Below are positions 45,469-54,577 of a stretch of 64,000 nucleotides of DNA, piece after piece. The translations under genes were made by a program, and so were the position numbers. Below the pieces are notes generated by a model. It saw only the letters and a list, made by a program, of their open reading frames with translations, did no database searches and was not told where the DNA came from. This DNA comes from Elgaria multicarinata webbii (Eukaryota; Chordata; Lepidosauria; Squamata; Anguidae). Where the stretch lies: positions 6,295,001 to 6,359,000 of the forward strand of contig NC_086185.1 of assembly GCF_023053635.1 (NCBI RefSeq), written 5' to 3'. Each line of letters starts with the position of its first letter. Positions within the stretch are counted from its first letter, which is position 1.

Positions 45469-46032
45469 CACACACACACGCCTTTCTGAATGTGGTGTCC
45501 TCCAGATATTTTGGACTTCATAGTCAGGAATGCTAAGATCTGTAGTCCAAAACATCTGGAAGGTACTATATTGACAAAGGCATCTCTATACTGCCCAGAG
45601 AGCTTCATCAGTTTGGCACTATAGATATGTAATATTTAAAAAAAAACACAATGCCTTTCTCACACCACTGGACGGGGGGGGGGGGAAGAGAAATGGTTGG
45701 AACCCCAACCATCAATGGGAGAAGAAGGAACCATTCTCTCGTGGTTCTTTAGTTAATGTGTGATCACTTAAGCTGCCCCTCTCATCTGTGAAAACTCATT
45801 TCTTGCCTCCATATTGCTCAGCCGATAAACCATCCATAGAGAACCGCACCACAAACCACAGAGCCAGCCGTCTTACCTTGTCCAGCTTCATGTGAAGATA
45901 GAAACCAAAGAGGACCGTCCCAATGAATTGCGCAACAACAAACAGAGAAATCAAACTCAAGAAGGTCTTCATGGTGACCGTTAGGCCAGCGGGTTTGGGG
46001 GCCGCTGAGGCGTAAGGCTCGCTGGAGTCCAT
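32726..46032 (-). CDS. CD40LG: CD40 ligand (CD154, TNFSF5), complete, five exons
   Basis: Exons (in - strand order) 46032-45877, 39546-39400, 36633-36600, 34659-34603 and 33096-32726 join to 765 nt, 254 residues plus TAG; human has 261. It is a type II membrane protein: short cytoplasmic tail, membrane helix at about residues 21-46, stalk, then a C-terminal TNF homology domain that trimerises and engages CD40 on B cells and antigen-presenting cells. GRYYIYSQVAFC, the CGLQSIH motif, the FVNVTD glycosylation site and NTYFGMF all fit the family and are closest to the bird form as remembered. The two Cys of the TNF domain are kept. The human CD40-contact stretch KGYY is replaced by NAIYGPMDD. The gene is convergent with ARHGEF6, as in human. 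Methionines upstream of 46032 would add an N-terminus the family lacks. Confidence 0.96.
33097..34602 (-). other. CD40LG intron 4
   Basis: No gene seen. Contains an antisense L2-like tail (about 33905-34180). The rest is unrecognised single-copy-looking sequence. Confidence 0.6.
33905..34180 (-). mobile_element. L2-like LINE 3' end
   Basis: Antisense; gggttaaaaccataaaata near the left, ggagtcaccactaaaaaggc near the right, as in other antisense L2 tails here. Confidence 0.5.
34603..34659 (-). CDS. CD40LG: CD40LG exon 4 (57 nt)
   Basis: Begins after a long pyrimidine tract ending attttag and finishes before gtgagg. It encodes GDKKPAAAIHLAGLKDSRK, comparable to bird KRQPIATHLAGVKSN and human IAAHVISEASSK. 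It enters and leaves in phase 1, linking exons 3 and 5 exactly. Confidence 0.88.
34718..35006. mobile_element. hAT-like MITE (CCAGGTGTGC family)
   Basis: 289 bp. Left end ccaggtgtgcagaacctc, right end gaggttaggcacaccgg. Flanked by agtccaac (34710-34717) and agtctaac (35007-35014), an 8-bp duplication with one difference. Confidence 0.75.
35523..35557. repeat. 17-bp perfect tandem duplication
   Basis: ccatggaaggtgctttg occurs twice in a row in CD40LG intron 3. Confidence 0.85.
35622..35692 (+). mobile_element. CR1 LINE extreme 3' end
   Basis: actgagcagggggttggact, then gtattctatgattctatg; only the tail survives. Confidence 0.85.
36600..36633 (-). CDS. CD40LG: CD40LG exon 3 (34 nt)
   Basis: Begins after ttctag; encodes VPQESPIAMQK plus one base, then gtacgt. 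It corresponds to the human segment ending SFEMQKG, around which soluble CD40L is released by cleavage. It is shorter than human exon 3 (58 nt as I recall) but keeps its exit phase. Confidence 0.85.
36829..36925 (-). repeat. Interspersed repeat (GTGGCACCTTAAAG family)
   Basis: agtcttgtggcaccttaaag and cacttcatcagatgcatgga are phrases I recognise as a common sauropsid repeat, but I cannot name its class. Confidence 0.5.
37526..37772 (-). mobile_element. CR1 LINE 3' end
   Basis: Reversed tail catagaatcatagaatcaaa, then the reversed ORF2 C-terminus (ccagctgcctcttgaaggcc). Confidence 0.92.
37793..38438. mobile_element. Possible DNA element, GCAGGGCCGGCTCTACCATTA family
   Basis: Left end cagggccggctctaccatta resembles the complement of the right end tggagccagccccg. 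The left-end phrase recurs near 2328, 13880 (reversed) and 38970. Contains an (AGG)n run at about 38228-38258. Ends uncertain. Confidence 0.4.
39400..39546 (-). CDS. CD40LG: CD40LG exon 2: stalk
   Basis: 147 nt, 49 codons, between ttgtcag and gtaaac. It encodes LHEDFVFLKRLQKC, then DDTFLDCRKVLKTFQDLQ, matching human NLHEDFVFMKTIQRC and bird LLDCEKVLKGFQDLQ. Both boundaries are phase 0. Confidence 0.95.
39966..40214. mobile_element. Hairpin MITE split by an L2-like tail
   Basis: The left arm gcaacctggtgcactccagg..gttttggactaca and the right arm tgtagtgcaaaacatctgca..caccaggttgcc are reverse complements. They are separated by a sense L2-like 3' end (about 40025-40185) with ccctgccttgatccagtcgg. 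The same L2 text is reversed at 55165-55350. Confidence 0.7.
40905..41440 (+). mobile_element. Degenerate CR1-like LINE ORF remnant with nested L2 tail
   Basis: Encodes scraps such as NGDHSAINFNI (endonuclease SDH-type end) and AIKGKKSSFRKWKSC (linker region). It is interrupted by a 3' tail ggctatggggcggtatacaa plus an (AAT)n run at 41094-41134. Confidence 0.6.
42286..42341. repeat. (TA)n microsatellite
   Basis: About 27 TA units in CD40LG intron 1. Confidence 0.97.
43240..43344 (+). mobile_element. CR1/L3-like LINE tail
   Basis: ggttggccactgtgtgaaca, then gacccttggtctaatctagt and taagttctta; a worn copy. Confidence 0.65.
43690..43990. mobile_element. TIR element, GAGCCTGTTCACA family, partial
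   Basis: Shares gggtggcttgttaacc, gggttctcaaggtggc and gttcagacaacacactaacc with the element at 31592-31945 and with 60640-60895. Confidence 0.55.
44148..44288. mobile_element. Harbinger-like palindromic MITE, 3-bp TSD
   Basis: 141 bp. Left end ggccacagctagacctaac, right end aagtctagctatggcc; flanked on both sides by caa. Confidence 0.7.
45438..45480. repeat. (CA)n microsatellite
   Basis: About 20 CA units with two CG interruptions. Confidence 0.95.
45492..45572. mobile_element. Short hairpin MITE
   Basis: Arms cctccagatattttggact and agtccaaaacatctggaagg; same family as 22432-22555. Confidence 0.6.
45877..46032 (-). CDS. CD40LG: CD40LG exon 1: cytoplasmic tail and membrane helix
   Basis: 156 nt, 52 codons, from ATG at 46032 to the donor gtaaga. 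It encodes MDSSEPYASAAPKPAG, then TVTMKTFLSLISLFVVAQFI, GTVLFGFYLHMKLDK. The VLF-YLHMK-DK end matches bird CD40L. It ends in phase 0. Confidence 0.94.
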
Positions 46033-46445
46033 GTGTCTGCGTCTTACGAAGTCCTGTGTGTGTGTGTGAGCAGCATGAATACCGCCTTGGCTCTTACCCT
46101 GCGCAAGACGGTGATGTGGCAAGCAGAATGCGCACCTGCCCACAACTTCCTGGGGAACAAACTAACCTTCCATTGTGGGGAGTTTTGTTCACATTCTTCT
46201 CCTACAACAACAGCAAAAACAAAGTCATTGTTTGAACTCGCTCTTTGCACCTCACTTCCATGCCGCTCCGTTAAAAGTAATCTTTGTGTTCGTCTTCCAC
46301 TGAGTTCATCCTTTGTCCCCCTCCCTCTTTTTTTTCCTATCATGAACAACCATTTCATTCCCCTGCTCCTCCAAACTTCAAAGGAAGGAGGAATCTATGA
46401 CAAGAGTCGATTTCGAATATGTGAATCCCATCATAGGAAAACAAA

Positions 46446-46810
46446 GTAAGAACTTAAGAAGAGCAGCCATATCAGACCAGGATATCCACCTTGTTGACAT
46501 CCTATTGCCAACATTCGCCAACCAGATGCCTCCAAGAATCCCATGAGCAAGTTTTCTGTTGACCCCAGGAATTGGTACTCACAGGTATATTACCTCTAAA
46601 CATGGAAGTTTCTCTAGCCATAATGACTAATGGACATCGACTGAAGTCTCCATAAATTTGTCTGGCTCTCACCAAACCTTTTGGAAATGAATTCCATAAC
46701 TCAATGATGGGTCTAATGAAGAAGTAATTTTTTCCTTTCTTCTTTACAAGAACAGCCGACCAAAGAGAAGCATTCAGCCTCCCATACCAACTGTATGAGA
46801 AGCCCATAAA
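46446..46810 (-). mobile_element. Old CR1/L3-like LINE remnant
   Basis: taagaacttaagaagagcag head with aaatgaattccataactcaa and gaagaagtaattttttcctt, the reversed phrases of the L3-like family in worn form. Confidence 0.55.
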
Positions 46811-46932
46811 GCAGGAGATGAGGACAACATTAATTTATTGCCCATCGATATCATAAAATAATTTTAACTTCTAGTAGCATGGAGGTGGGGCTTCTTTCCT
46901 TTTAAAAATGAATAAACGAGCATCATCATATA

Positions 46933-47142
46933 TTGTTGTTTATTCATTCAGTCGCTTCCAACTCTTCGTGACTTCATGGACCAGCCCACGCCAGAGCTTT
47001 CTGTCGGCCGTTCCCACCCCCAGCTCCCCCAAGGTCGAGTCCGTCACCTCCAGAATATCACCCATCCATCTTGCCCTTGGTTGACCCCTCTTCCTTTTGC
47101 CTTCCACTTTCCCTAGCATCAGCGTCTTCTCCAGGGTATCCT
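46933..47142 (-). mobile_element. BovB-type RTE LINE 3' end (copy 3)
   Basis: Reverse complement of the 3' end of the copy at 12334: ttgttgtttattcattcagt, then cttcgtgacttcatggacca and ccagagctttctgtcggccg. Confidence 0.92.
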
Positions 47143-48530
47143 GTCAGTACATGCATTCACAAATGATATTCACAACATGGAAAAACTCCTATATCGATCA
47201 ATGTCCACAATGTATTATTTTGCAAAACCAATGAAAGGGAGCCACACCGTGTTTTCTTTGCAATGTCTTCAGTGGCTATATTCAGTTTTGACATCTCTGC
47301 AATCTCCCAAGTCATTGTAAGCCATTCATTCCGTGAAGTTTCACATCAGTTGTTGGCAACAAGGGCTTCCAAGCTGTCATGAGCATATTCCACACTAATT
47401 CCTGACATTGGATTCAGATTTAGTCATACTTAGAGAAGACTCTTTGAAATCAATGGGTCAGGAAGATCCATCATGAAACATCTTGCAAAAATGCAGGTTT
47501 TATGGCATGAAAACCCGCCATTGCTACGGAGACAGGGGGATGTCATGGGTCACAGTCATGTGTGAGGTGCAGTAGCACCAGAGTAAATCTCCCGTGTAGA
47601 TCCAGCCCTGGAGCAGCCCAGCAAGAGACAGGTTTTATTTTATTTGCAAATATAACAATAACAAGCACAAGGAAAACAAGACAGAAGGGGAAGCCTCTAA
47701 TAGAGAAACAGGAGAAGCATATCCATACATAATAAACATTTTTACAACTCTTCATAAAGAAAACAGAATAATAATTATGATACAAATAATTATGGTACAA
47801 ATCATTATTGAAACAAAAACATTTCAAGCCTTTGATTCCCACACCTATTATTCCAAAAATGAACAGAACAAAACTAACCTACCTTTAAGGAATCTATCGC
47901 TATTGGACTCTTTCTCTCTATTTTATTGTTTAGAGCAGTGTCTGCAAATGGCCTCTCAAAATTCTCCACCTTATTTTCAGGCAGAGAAACTTGGTGGTGG
48001 GGGGGGACAATTTCACTGAATTTCTCTGAGGGAAGGAGGAATTCTCAAACAGCTCACCATTAGCAATGGTTGTAGCTCAGCTTTTCTCTCCTCCAACCCA
48101 GGGTGTTTGTATTTTGTGCTACCTCTGCAAGTGGCAACAGCAGCAAATGTGTTGGCAGCCTAGACCCTATTTTGCATCCTTCAGCATGCCCCAATACCTC
48201 GTTTCATTCATCGTGTGTGGGGTGCGTGTGTGTGTGCACGCAGTCACTTTCTTTCTGCTACATATCTCTTCGTTGCTTTCAGGCTGCCAGACTGTGCGAC
48301 GAAAGGCAGGACACTTTTACACACTCCTTGGCTACCCCATACGTCAGGTGAGTACAAGAACACCGCATCCAACCCATGAGAATTTCTCCAAAATTTTCTT
48401 CCTCTTCAAATTTCAAAAGCAATTTATTTTCTATCAAATTGAATGAGAATAGTCAAAAAATGTGGAAGAAATTTTCAGCACAGCATTAGTTTAAAGGAAT
48501 ACTTTAAATAATTTCTGGTGCTATCCTAGG

Positions 48531-48618
48531 CATGTTTGGACAGAAAAAAAATCCTACAATTTCCAGAATTCCCCAGCTGAATGGCTGAAGTTGCAGGACT
48601 TTTTTCTGTCCAAACATC
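48531..48618. repeat. 88-bp hairpin
   Basis: The left arm catgtttggacagaaaaaa is mirrored by ttttttctgtccaaacat; likely a small palindromic MITE, no target duplication identified. Confidence 0.7.
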
Positions 48619-49082
48619 CACAGGGTTGCATAATCATTCATTTGGCACCAAGTAAGCCCACTTGGGGAAAGCATACCATAAATGGGGGGCCACCTCTGAA
48701 AAGGCCCTTCATCCAGCTACTAGCAGTTCAACCTCTGAAATGACAAGAAAGACCTCTGAAAATGATACAGGCATTCCGGTAGGTTCAGGTAAGCAGATCG
48801 TCAGACACCTGGGTCCCAATCCATACAGGAGTTTTAAAGAGAAGCACCCATGCGTGGAATTGTATCCAGAGATGGAACAACAGCCTTTGTGAAACCTATG
48901 CTCGAACTATTGAGATAGGTTTCATCTAGCTGTCCCCAGTTAGTAAGCAAATTGTATTTTCAGGGCAGGGAGCTAACTGAAGTTTTGAATAAATCGTCAA
49001 GGGAAGCCCCAAATACAATGCAGCATCGGAATAGTCTACTCTGGAAATTAACGAGGGTGTGGATGTTAACTTTTATCTGGAT

Positions 49083-50129
49083 AGATGGAACAACTATTAG
49101 GTGGACCCACAGTTGGCTACAGAATCGGGCCCAAAGAGTGCTTATCAATGGTACCTTCTCAAACTGGTGGGAGGTAACAAGCGGGATACCACAGGGTTCA
49201 GTGCTCTTTAACATTTTTATTAATGACTTGGATGAGGGGGTGCAGGGGACGCTTATCAAATTTGCAGATGACACAAAATTGGTTGGGATAGCTAATACCC
49301 TGGAAGACAGAAACAAACTTCAAAGAGATCTTGATAGGCTGGAGGGCTGGGCTGAAAGCAACAGAATGTAATTTAATAGGGATGAATGCCAAGTTCTACA
49401 CCTAAGAAAAAGAAACCAAATGCACGTTACAAGGTGGGGGATACTTGGCTCAGCAACACTAAAAGTGAGAAGGATCTTGGAATTGTTGTAGATCACAATC
49501 TGAATATGAGCCAACAGTGTGATGTGGCTGCTAAAAAAAGCAAATGCTATTTTGGGCTGCATTAATAGAAGTATAGCTTTCAAATCACGTGAGGTACTGG
49601 TTCCTCTCTATTCAGCCCTGGTTCAGCCTCATCTTGAGTATTGTGTCCAGTTCTGGGCACCACACTTCAGGAAGGACGCAGACAAGCTGGAGCGTATTCA
49701 GAGGAGGGCAATGAGGATGATCAGAGATCTGGAAACAAAGCCCTATGAGGAGAGACTGAAACAACTGGGCATGTTTAGCCTGGAGAAGAGAAGATTGATA
49801 GCACTCTTCAAATACTTAAAAGGTTGTCACACAGAGGAGGGCCAGGATCTCGTCTCGATCATCTCAGAGTGCAGGACATGGCACAATGAGCTGAAGTTAC
49901 AGGAAGCCAGATTCCAGCTGGACATCAGGAAAAACTTCCTGTTAGAGCAGTACGACAATGGAACCAGTTACCTAGGGAAGTCATGGGCTCTCCCACACTA
50001 GAGGCATTTAAGAGGCAGTTGGACAACCATCTGTCAGGGATGCTTTAGGGTGGATCCCTGTATTGAGCAGGGGGTTGGACTCGATGGCCTTGTAGGCCCC
50101 TTCCAACTCTACTGTTCTGTGATTCCATA
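49083..50129 (+). mobile_element. CR1 LINE, 5'-truncated, decayed
   Basis: Encodes [31 protein letters not shown] and [20 protein letters not shown], then the CR1 C-terminus, with several frame changes and small deletions relative to the copy at 23273. Ends ctactgttctgtgattcca. An older insertion than the intronic CR1. Confidence 0.95.
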
Positions 50130-50500
50130 CAATTCTTATTTGCCTTGGGCAACCTGGCAACCAGCTATTAGAAATGGCTGACCCCCACCACCCCCAAATT
50201 AAGGAAAGTGAATGCCGAAATGCTATATTTTAGCATTACTTCTGCTGAGTCAAGTTCAGCAACTCCCAAAAGGTGTGTAACTAACCACAGCTGAAGATTT
50301 TTACGCAAAGGAGTTGAGGTTTAACACCTAGAGGTTACTAAACCCATGATACATCATTGGTGACTGACAAGACCAGTTCTAGTTTGCTCATGAAGTATTT
50401 CTTGTAACACTTACCAGATTTTTGCCAATGCCTAAGTAAAGCAAGACTCATGCTGGAAAATTGAGTAAGTGGTGTAAGTGAACAAAATCTGGAATTTCAG

Positions 50501-50510
<10 letters not shown>

Positions 50511-50583
<73 letters not shown>
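50511..50583. repeat. (GA)n microsatellite
   Basis: About 36 GA units, preceded by a short CA run. Confidence 0.97.
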
Positions 50584-50588
<5 letters not shown>

Positions 50589-51995
50589 GAGGAAGAGAGA
50601 GTGTGCAAGATTTTCCAAAGTCGTAATTACAGAATCAGTTGAAGTTAGGTCTCATCAAAGCTCAATTTCAGAATTGGGTTTTTGTGTGTTTTAAATGATG
50701 GAATATCTGACATGATCACTTCAATTTTGCTAACTGTTATCATGTCCAAAGCCCACAGATGCTAGTTATTGATACAAGGTGTGACTTTCACCATGTGGGT
50801 GTCCATTTTACAAATGTTGACTGTGGATGCAAGCTTTCCCAAAAAATACTCACGTCAGTTCGCTCGCCCCAAGTCTATCAAAACTTCTAGGGTTTTTTGT
50901 TTCTGTTCCAAAGACATTTTTTTAACGTGTAGATTCTCCAATGGATTGCTGCCGATTCTTATATAGAGATGCTTGGAAAGGGTATATCATGAAGCTTTTA
51001 GCCCCCTATTCACCCTGCTCCAAAATTCCACGGAGCTGCATATACATGCAAACATGCAGCTCCACCTGAACTGGAGCTCCCTTGTTCATTTCCACTGTCA
51101 AGATCAGGACAACTCAGAAATCCCCCTGTGGATGCAAATAGGAAATTGGCAACGTGGATACTCTCACTGACCTAATTCTGGGACGTTTTCTGCTGATGAG
51201 CAGATTGCAAAAAGATACGCTCACGGAGCTCGGCTTTTGCATTCTACGGAAATACTTATCAGCTTCCCGGGTGTTTATGACAACTGCTAACTGGCTTTTC
51301 TGCTTCTTGCCGAGGAGTAAAGGCAGAGCAAAGGATGTGGTTGTTGGGTAGGCAACTTTTCTTCACCTTGTATTGCTTGGCTACTTCATTCAAGTGCTGC
51401 TGGCCCCACTGATGCTTTTCACACCCATGGAGACACGGCAGAGCCACGTGCCGTGCGTGGCGCATTTAAGTTGGAGTTGCCGCTGAAAACTAGGCCTCTT
51501 TGCAGGAGAGCTGCAATTCCCAAGCTCCATTTTGGAGATATAAGGCAAGCTAGCAAATTGAGAGCATGCCTTAAGAAACCCATTGCCTGGCTAAAGGCTC
51601 CTATTCTCTCCGTGAAGTGCCTGTTGTGTCTCTGCATGATTCATTGTCGAGATCCCCGTCCTCAAAGGAGCCTACCTGCCGCTCCTCTGCATTTCTCACT
51701 CCTCAGAGCTCCACTGTTTTCAAGCGTGCCCAGAGAACCCTGACAGATGCAGAAACAGAGGAGAGACATCGGCCCACCTTAGACCGATCAAACAGGGCTC
51801 TTCTGGGGGCTGAACCAGAGGTGACCCCAGAGGTGCATAATTAGGATCGCCTGATGCAAATCCTGCCCCCACCCCCACCCCCACCCCCATGATCCACCTT
51901 GTAGGGGAGAAACAAAATGCTAATCATGGCTCTTCTGCATCACCTCTGCTTTGGTCTTTATATTTCGTTTGCCACATGCAAACAGTGTATTAGGA

Positions 51996-52308
51996 TAGGG
52001 TGACCATATGAAAAGGAGGACAGGGCTCCTGTCTCTTTAGCAGTTGTATTGAAAGGGGAAATTTCAGCAGGTGTTATTTGTATGCATGCAGCACTTGGTG
52101 AAGTCCCCTCTTCATCACAACAGTTAAAGCTGCAAGATCCCTGCCCTCTTTTGTAATTGGTCACTCTAGTATACCTCCTGCAGCTTTAACTGTTGTGATG
52201 AAGAGGGAACTTCACCAGGTGCTGCATGCATACAAATGACACCTGTTGAAATTCCCCTTTCAATACAACTATTAAAGGCCCTGTCCTCCTTTTCATATGG
52301 TCACCCTA
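51996..52308. mobile_element. hAT-like palindromic MITE (copy 3)
   Basis: 313 bp, TAGGGTGACC to GGTCACCCTA. Both halves carry ggaggacagggctcctgt-type sequence in mirror order. Target duplication not clean. Confidence 0.88.
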
Positions 52309-52369
52309 AATTCTTAGGAGCTTCTCTGAGGACAGGCAGCTTTCCTCTTTCATAAGCTAAAACAGACAT

Positions 52370-52752
52370 CATAAGAAGTGTCCTGATGCTGGATCAGACC
52401 GAGGGTCCATCTAGTCCAGCACTCTGCTCACACAGTGGCCAACCAGCCATCAGCCAGAGACCAACAAGGCAGGACATGGTGCAACAGCGCCCTCCCACCC
52501 ATGTTCCCCAGCAACTGGGGCACACAGGCTTACTGCCTTGGATACTGGAGGTACCACACAACAATCAGGGCTAGTAGCCCTTGGTAGCCTTCTCCTCCAG
52601 GAATTTCTCCAACCCCCTTTTAAAGCCATCCAAATAGGTGGCCATCACTACATCTTGAGGTGGTGAATTCCATGATTTAATTATGTGCTGTGTAAAGAAG
52701 TTCTTTCTTTTATTTGTCCTGAATCTCCCACTAATCAGCTTCATGGTTCTAG
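52370..52752 (-). mobile_element. CR1/L3-like LINE 3' end, longest copy
   Basis: The reverse strand encodes KLISGRFRTNKRKNFFTQHI, IKSWNSPPQDVV and FKRGLEKFLEEK. It is cut at its inner end by MITE copy 4. Confidence 0.8.
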
Positions 52753-53070
52753 TAGGGTGACCATATGAAAAGGAGGACAGGGCTCCTGTATCTTTAACAG
52801 TGTACTGAAAAGGCAATTTCAGCAGGTGTCATTTGTATATGTGGGGAACCTGGTGAAATTTCCTCTTCATCACCAGAGTTAAAGCTGCAGGTGCCCTGCC
52901 CTCTTTTAAATCTGGTCACTCTAGTATAGCTCCTGCAGCTTTAACTGTGGTGCTGAAGAGGGAATTATACCAGGATCTCCATATATACAAATAACCCCTC
53001 TAAAATTCCCTTTTCTATGCAACTGTTAAAGATACAAGAGCCCTGTCCTCCTTTTCATATGGTCACCCTA
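52753..53070. mobile_element. hAT-like palindromic MITE (copy 4)
   Basis: 318 bp, TAGGGTGACC to GGTCACCCTA; gttctag on both sides is the likely (7 to 8 bp) target duplication. Confidence 0.88.
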
Positions 53071-53255
53071 GTTCTAGTATTTTTAGAGAGGTGCACTCAA
53101 GATGTGTCAGGTGACTCCTCCTAAAAGTCCCAGCCAACATGAGGCTAATGGGCCATGGTCAGGGCTTGAAAAGGCAACCTGGCACCTGCAGGCATTTGTT
53201 GTAATTTGTTGTAATCACTGATTGAAACAATAAAAGCTTTATTGTATTGTATTGA

Positions 53256-53767
53256 CCCCGTTCAGACAACGTGCTAAGCCACAGTGGTTAAGCATTTTGA
53301 CCTATACTTTATGGCTTAACATGTCATGTGATCCATTCCTAACCATGGTGGTTATATAATTATGGTTTAAACATGCTCACTAACCATTTACTACAAAAGG
53401 GTTAGCTAGGATGACCCTATGAAAAGGAGGACTGGACTCCTGTATCTTTAACAGATGCATAGAAAAGGGAATTTCAGCAGGTGTCATTTGTATATATGGA
53501 GAACCTGGTGAAATCCCCTCTTCATAACAGTTAAAGTGCAGGAGCTATACTAGATTGACCAGATTTAAAAGAGGGCAGGGCACCTGCAGCTCTAACTGGT
53601 GTGATGAAGAGGAATTTTCACCAGGGTCTCCATATATACAAATGACATCTGCTGAAATTCCCTTTTCAATACAACTGTTAAAGATACAGGAGCCCTCTCC
53701 TCCTTTTCATATGGTCACCCTAGGGTTAGCGGCCTAGTTGTGGCTAAGTGTGCAGTCTGAACAGGCC
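53256..53767. mobile_element. TIR element (CCGTTCAGACAACGTGCT) split by MITE copy 5
   Basis: Left end ccccgttcagacaacgtgct, right end gtgtgcagtctgaacaggcc; inner text gccacagtggttaagc and gcggcctagttgtggctaag. Interrupted at 53407-53730. Confidence 0.75.
53407..53722. mobile_element. hAT-like palindromic MITE (copy 5), nested, perfect TSD
   Basis: 316 bp, TAGGATGACC to GGTCACCCTA. A perfect 8-bp duplication gggttagc lies at 53399-53406 and 53723-53730. Confidence 0.92.
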
Positions 53768-54361
53768 TATTGTTTCTGAAATAAGCCATGATGGGCTGCA
53801 ATGATCATGCGAACCTGGGGACAATGCTGCCAGTTGGAACAGACAACATTGGCTAACATCAGAAGTAGCCTTGCAGATGTTATTGGAAGAAAACTCCCAT
53901 CAGCTCCAGCTGGTATGGTCAATGGTCAGAGATGATGTGAGTTCAATCCCAACAACATCTGGAGGGCCATTGTAGGATTTCGCTACCCCTGGGCTGCATG
54001 GACGAATGGTCTGATTCAGACGTCTCTAGGAATCTTTGGGGGAAGCCATGACAGTTAAAATAGAATAAAACTGGCCTAAGTTGGTAGTGCAGACAGTGGC
54101 AGCTATGACTCATTCAGCTCATTGCCGCTGCACTAAAATGCTGACGGCATCTTCTGATTTCCTATCCACCCAGAAGAAGTCACACCTTGTCATTCCAAAG
54201 TTGCACTCTCATAATGTGTTCATCAGTCAGCATTTTTAAACCTTTGGCTGCATTTTTCAGGTGGAGGATTTCCTAACCAACTCTCTCCACTTGCGCCCGG
54301 CTTCAGAAGTCTCCGGCCGAGATGCCGAATGGGGTAGGCATGGCAAAGGACACCCATGGGC

Positions 54362-54577
54362 CTAGAACGTGTAATGGACCACGAGGCTTTGGGGCTTTCT
54401 TGATGGAAATCCGACCTCCCTGCAGCTCTGCAGCTCTTCGCTTTGCGTGCAGGACAAGTGGATTTTGGCTGCTCCACTGGCTGTATTAGAATCCTGGCTC
54501 AGCTTTGAATTCAAAGTGGTTTCCAGGTGCTTCGGCGGACGCCCACATTTCAGGAGAAGAAGGAAACACCGAGAAAA
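54362..54577 (-). CDS. TMTOPS: TMT opsin exon 4: cytoplasmic tail and stop
   Basis: 216 nt after tattttcag. It encodes FSRCFLLLLKCGRPPK and a Ser/Thr-rich tail ending PQSLVVHYTF, then TAG. It begins in phase 0, as exon 3 requires. The RCFLLLLKC start is the membrane-proximal helix 8 with palmitoylatable Cys. Confidence 0.9.
   Translation of the reverse strand, partial: FSRCFLLLLKCGRPPKHLETTLNSKLSQDSNTASGAAKIHLSCTQSEELQSCREVGFPSRKPQSLVVHYTF

Larger units (their letters stand above)
39547..45876 (-). other. CD40LG intron 1
   Basis: 6.3 kb without coding exons. It holds a split hairpin MITE (39966-40214), a worn CR1-like ORF remnant with a nested tail (40905-41440), TA and CA microsatellites, partial TIR elements, and old L3-like LINE text (about 44600-44960). 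Confidence 0.7.
46033..54361. other. Intergenic region between CD40LG and the opsin gene
   Basis: No host gene seen. It must contain the CD40LG promoter (to the right of 46032) and the opsin 3' UTR (to the left of 54362). I see no TATA box I would defend. Contents: old LINE remnant 46446-46810, BovB tail 46933-47142, hairpin 48531-48618, CR1 49083-50129, GA microsatellite 50511-50583, three palindromic MITEs and an L3-like LINE. The parts at 47150-48500 and 50590-51990 show nothing recognisable. Confidence 0.7.

Noticed and set aside
46033-46143. Upstream in-frame Met for CD40LG that would add 37 residues
   Set aside because: CD40L proteins have a tail of about 20 residues before the membrane helix, which the ATG at 46032 provides.
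46033-46330. NFAT-like GGAA words upstream of CD40LG as promoter elements
   Set aside because: CD40LG is known to be NFAT-driven, but the words here are too short and common to support a specific site by eye.
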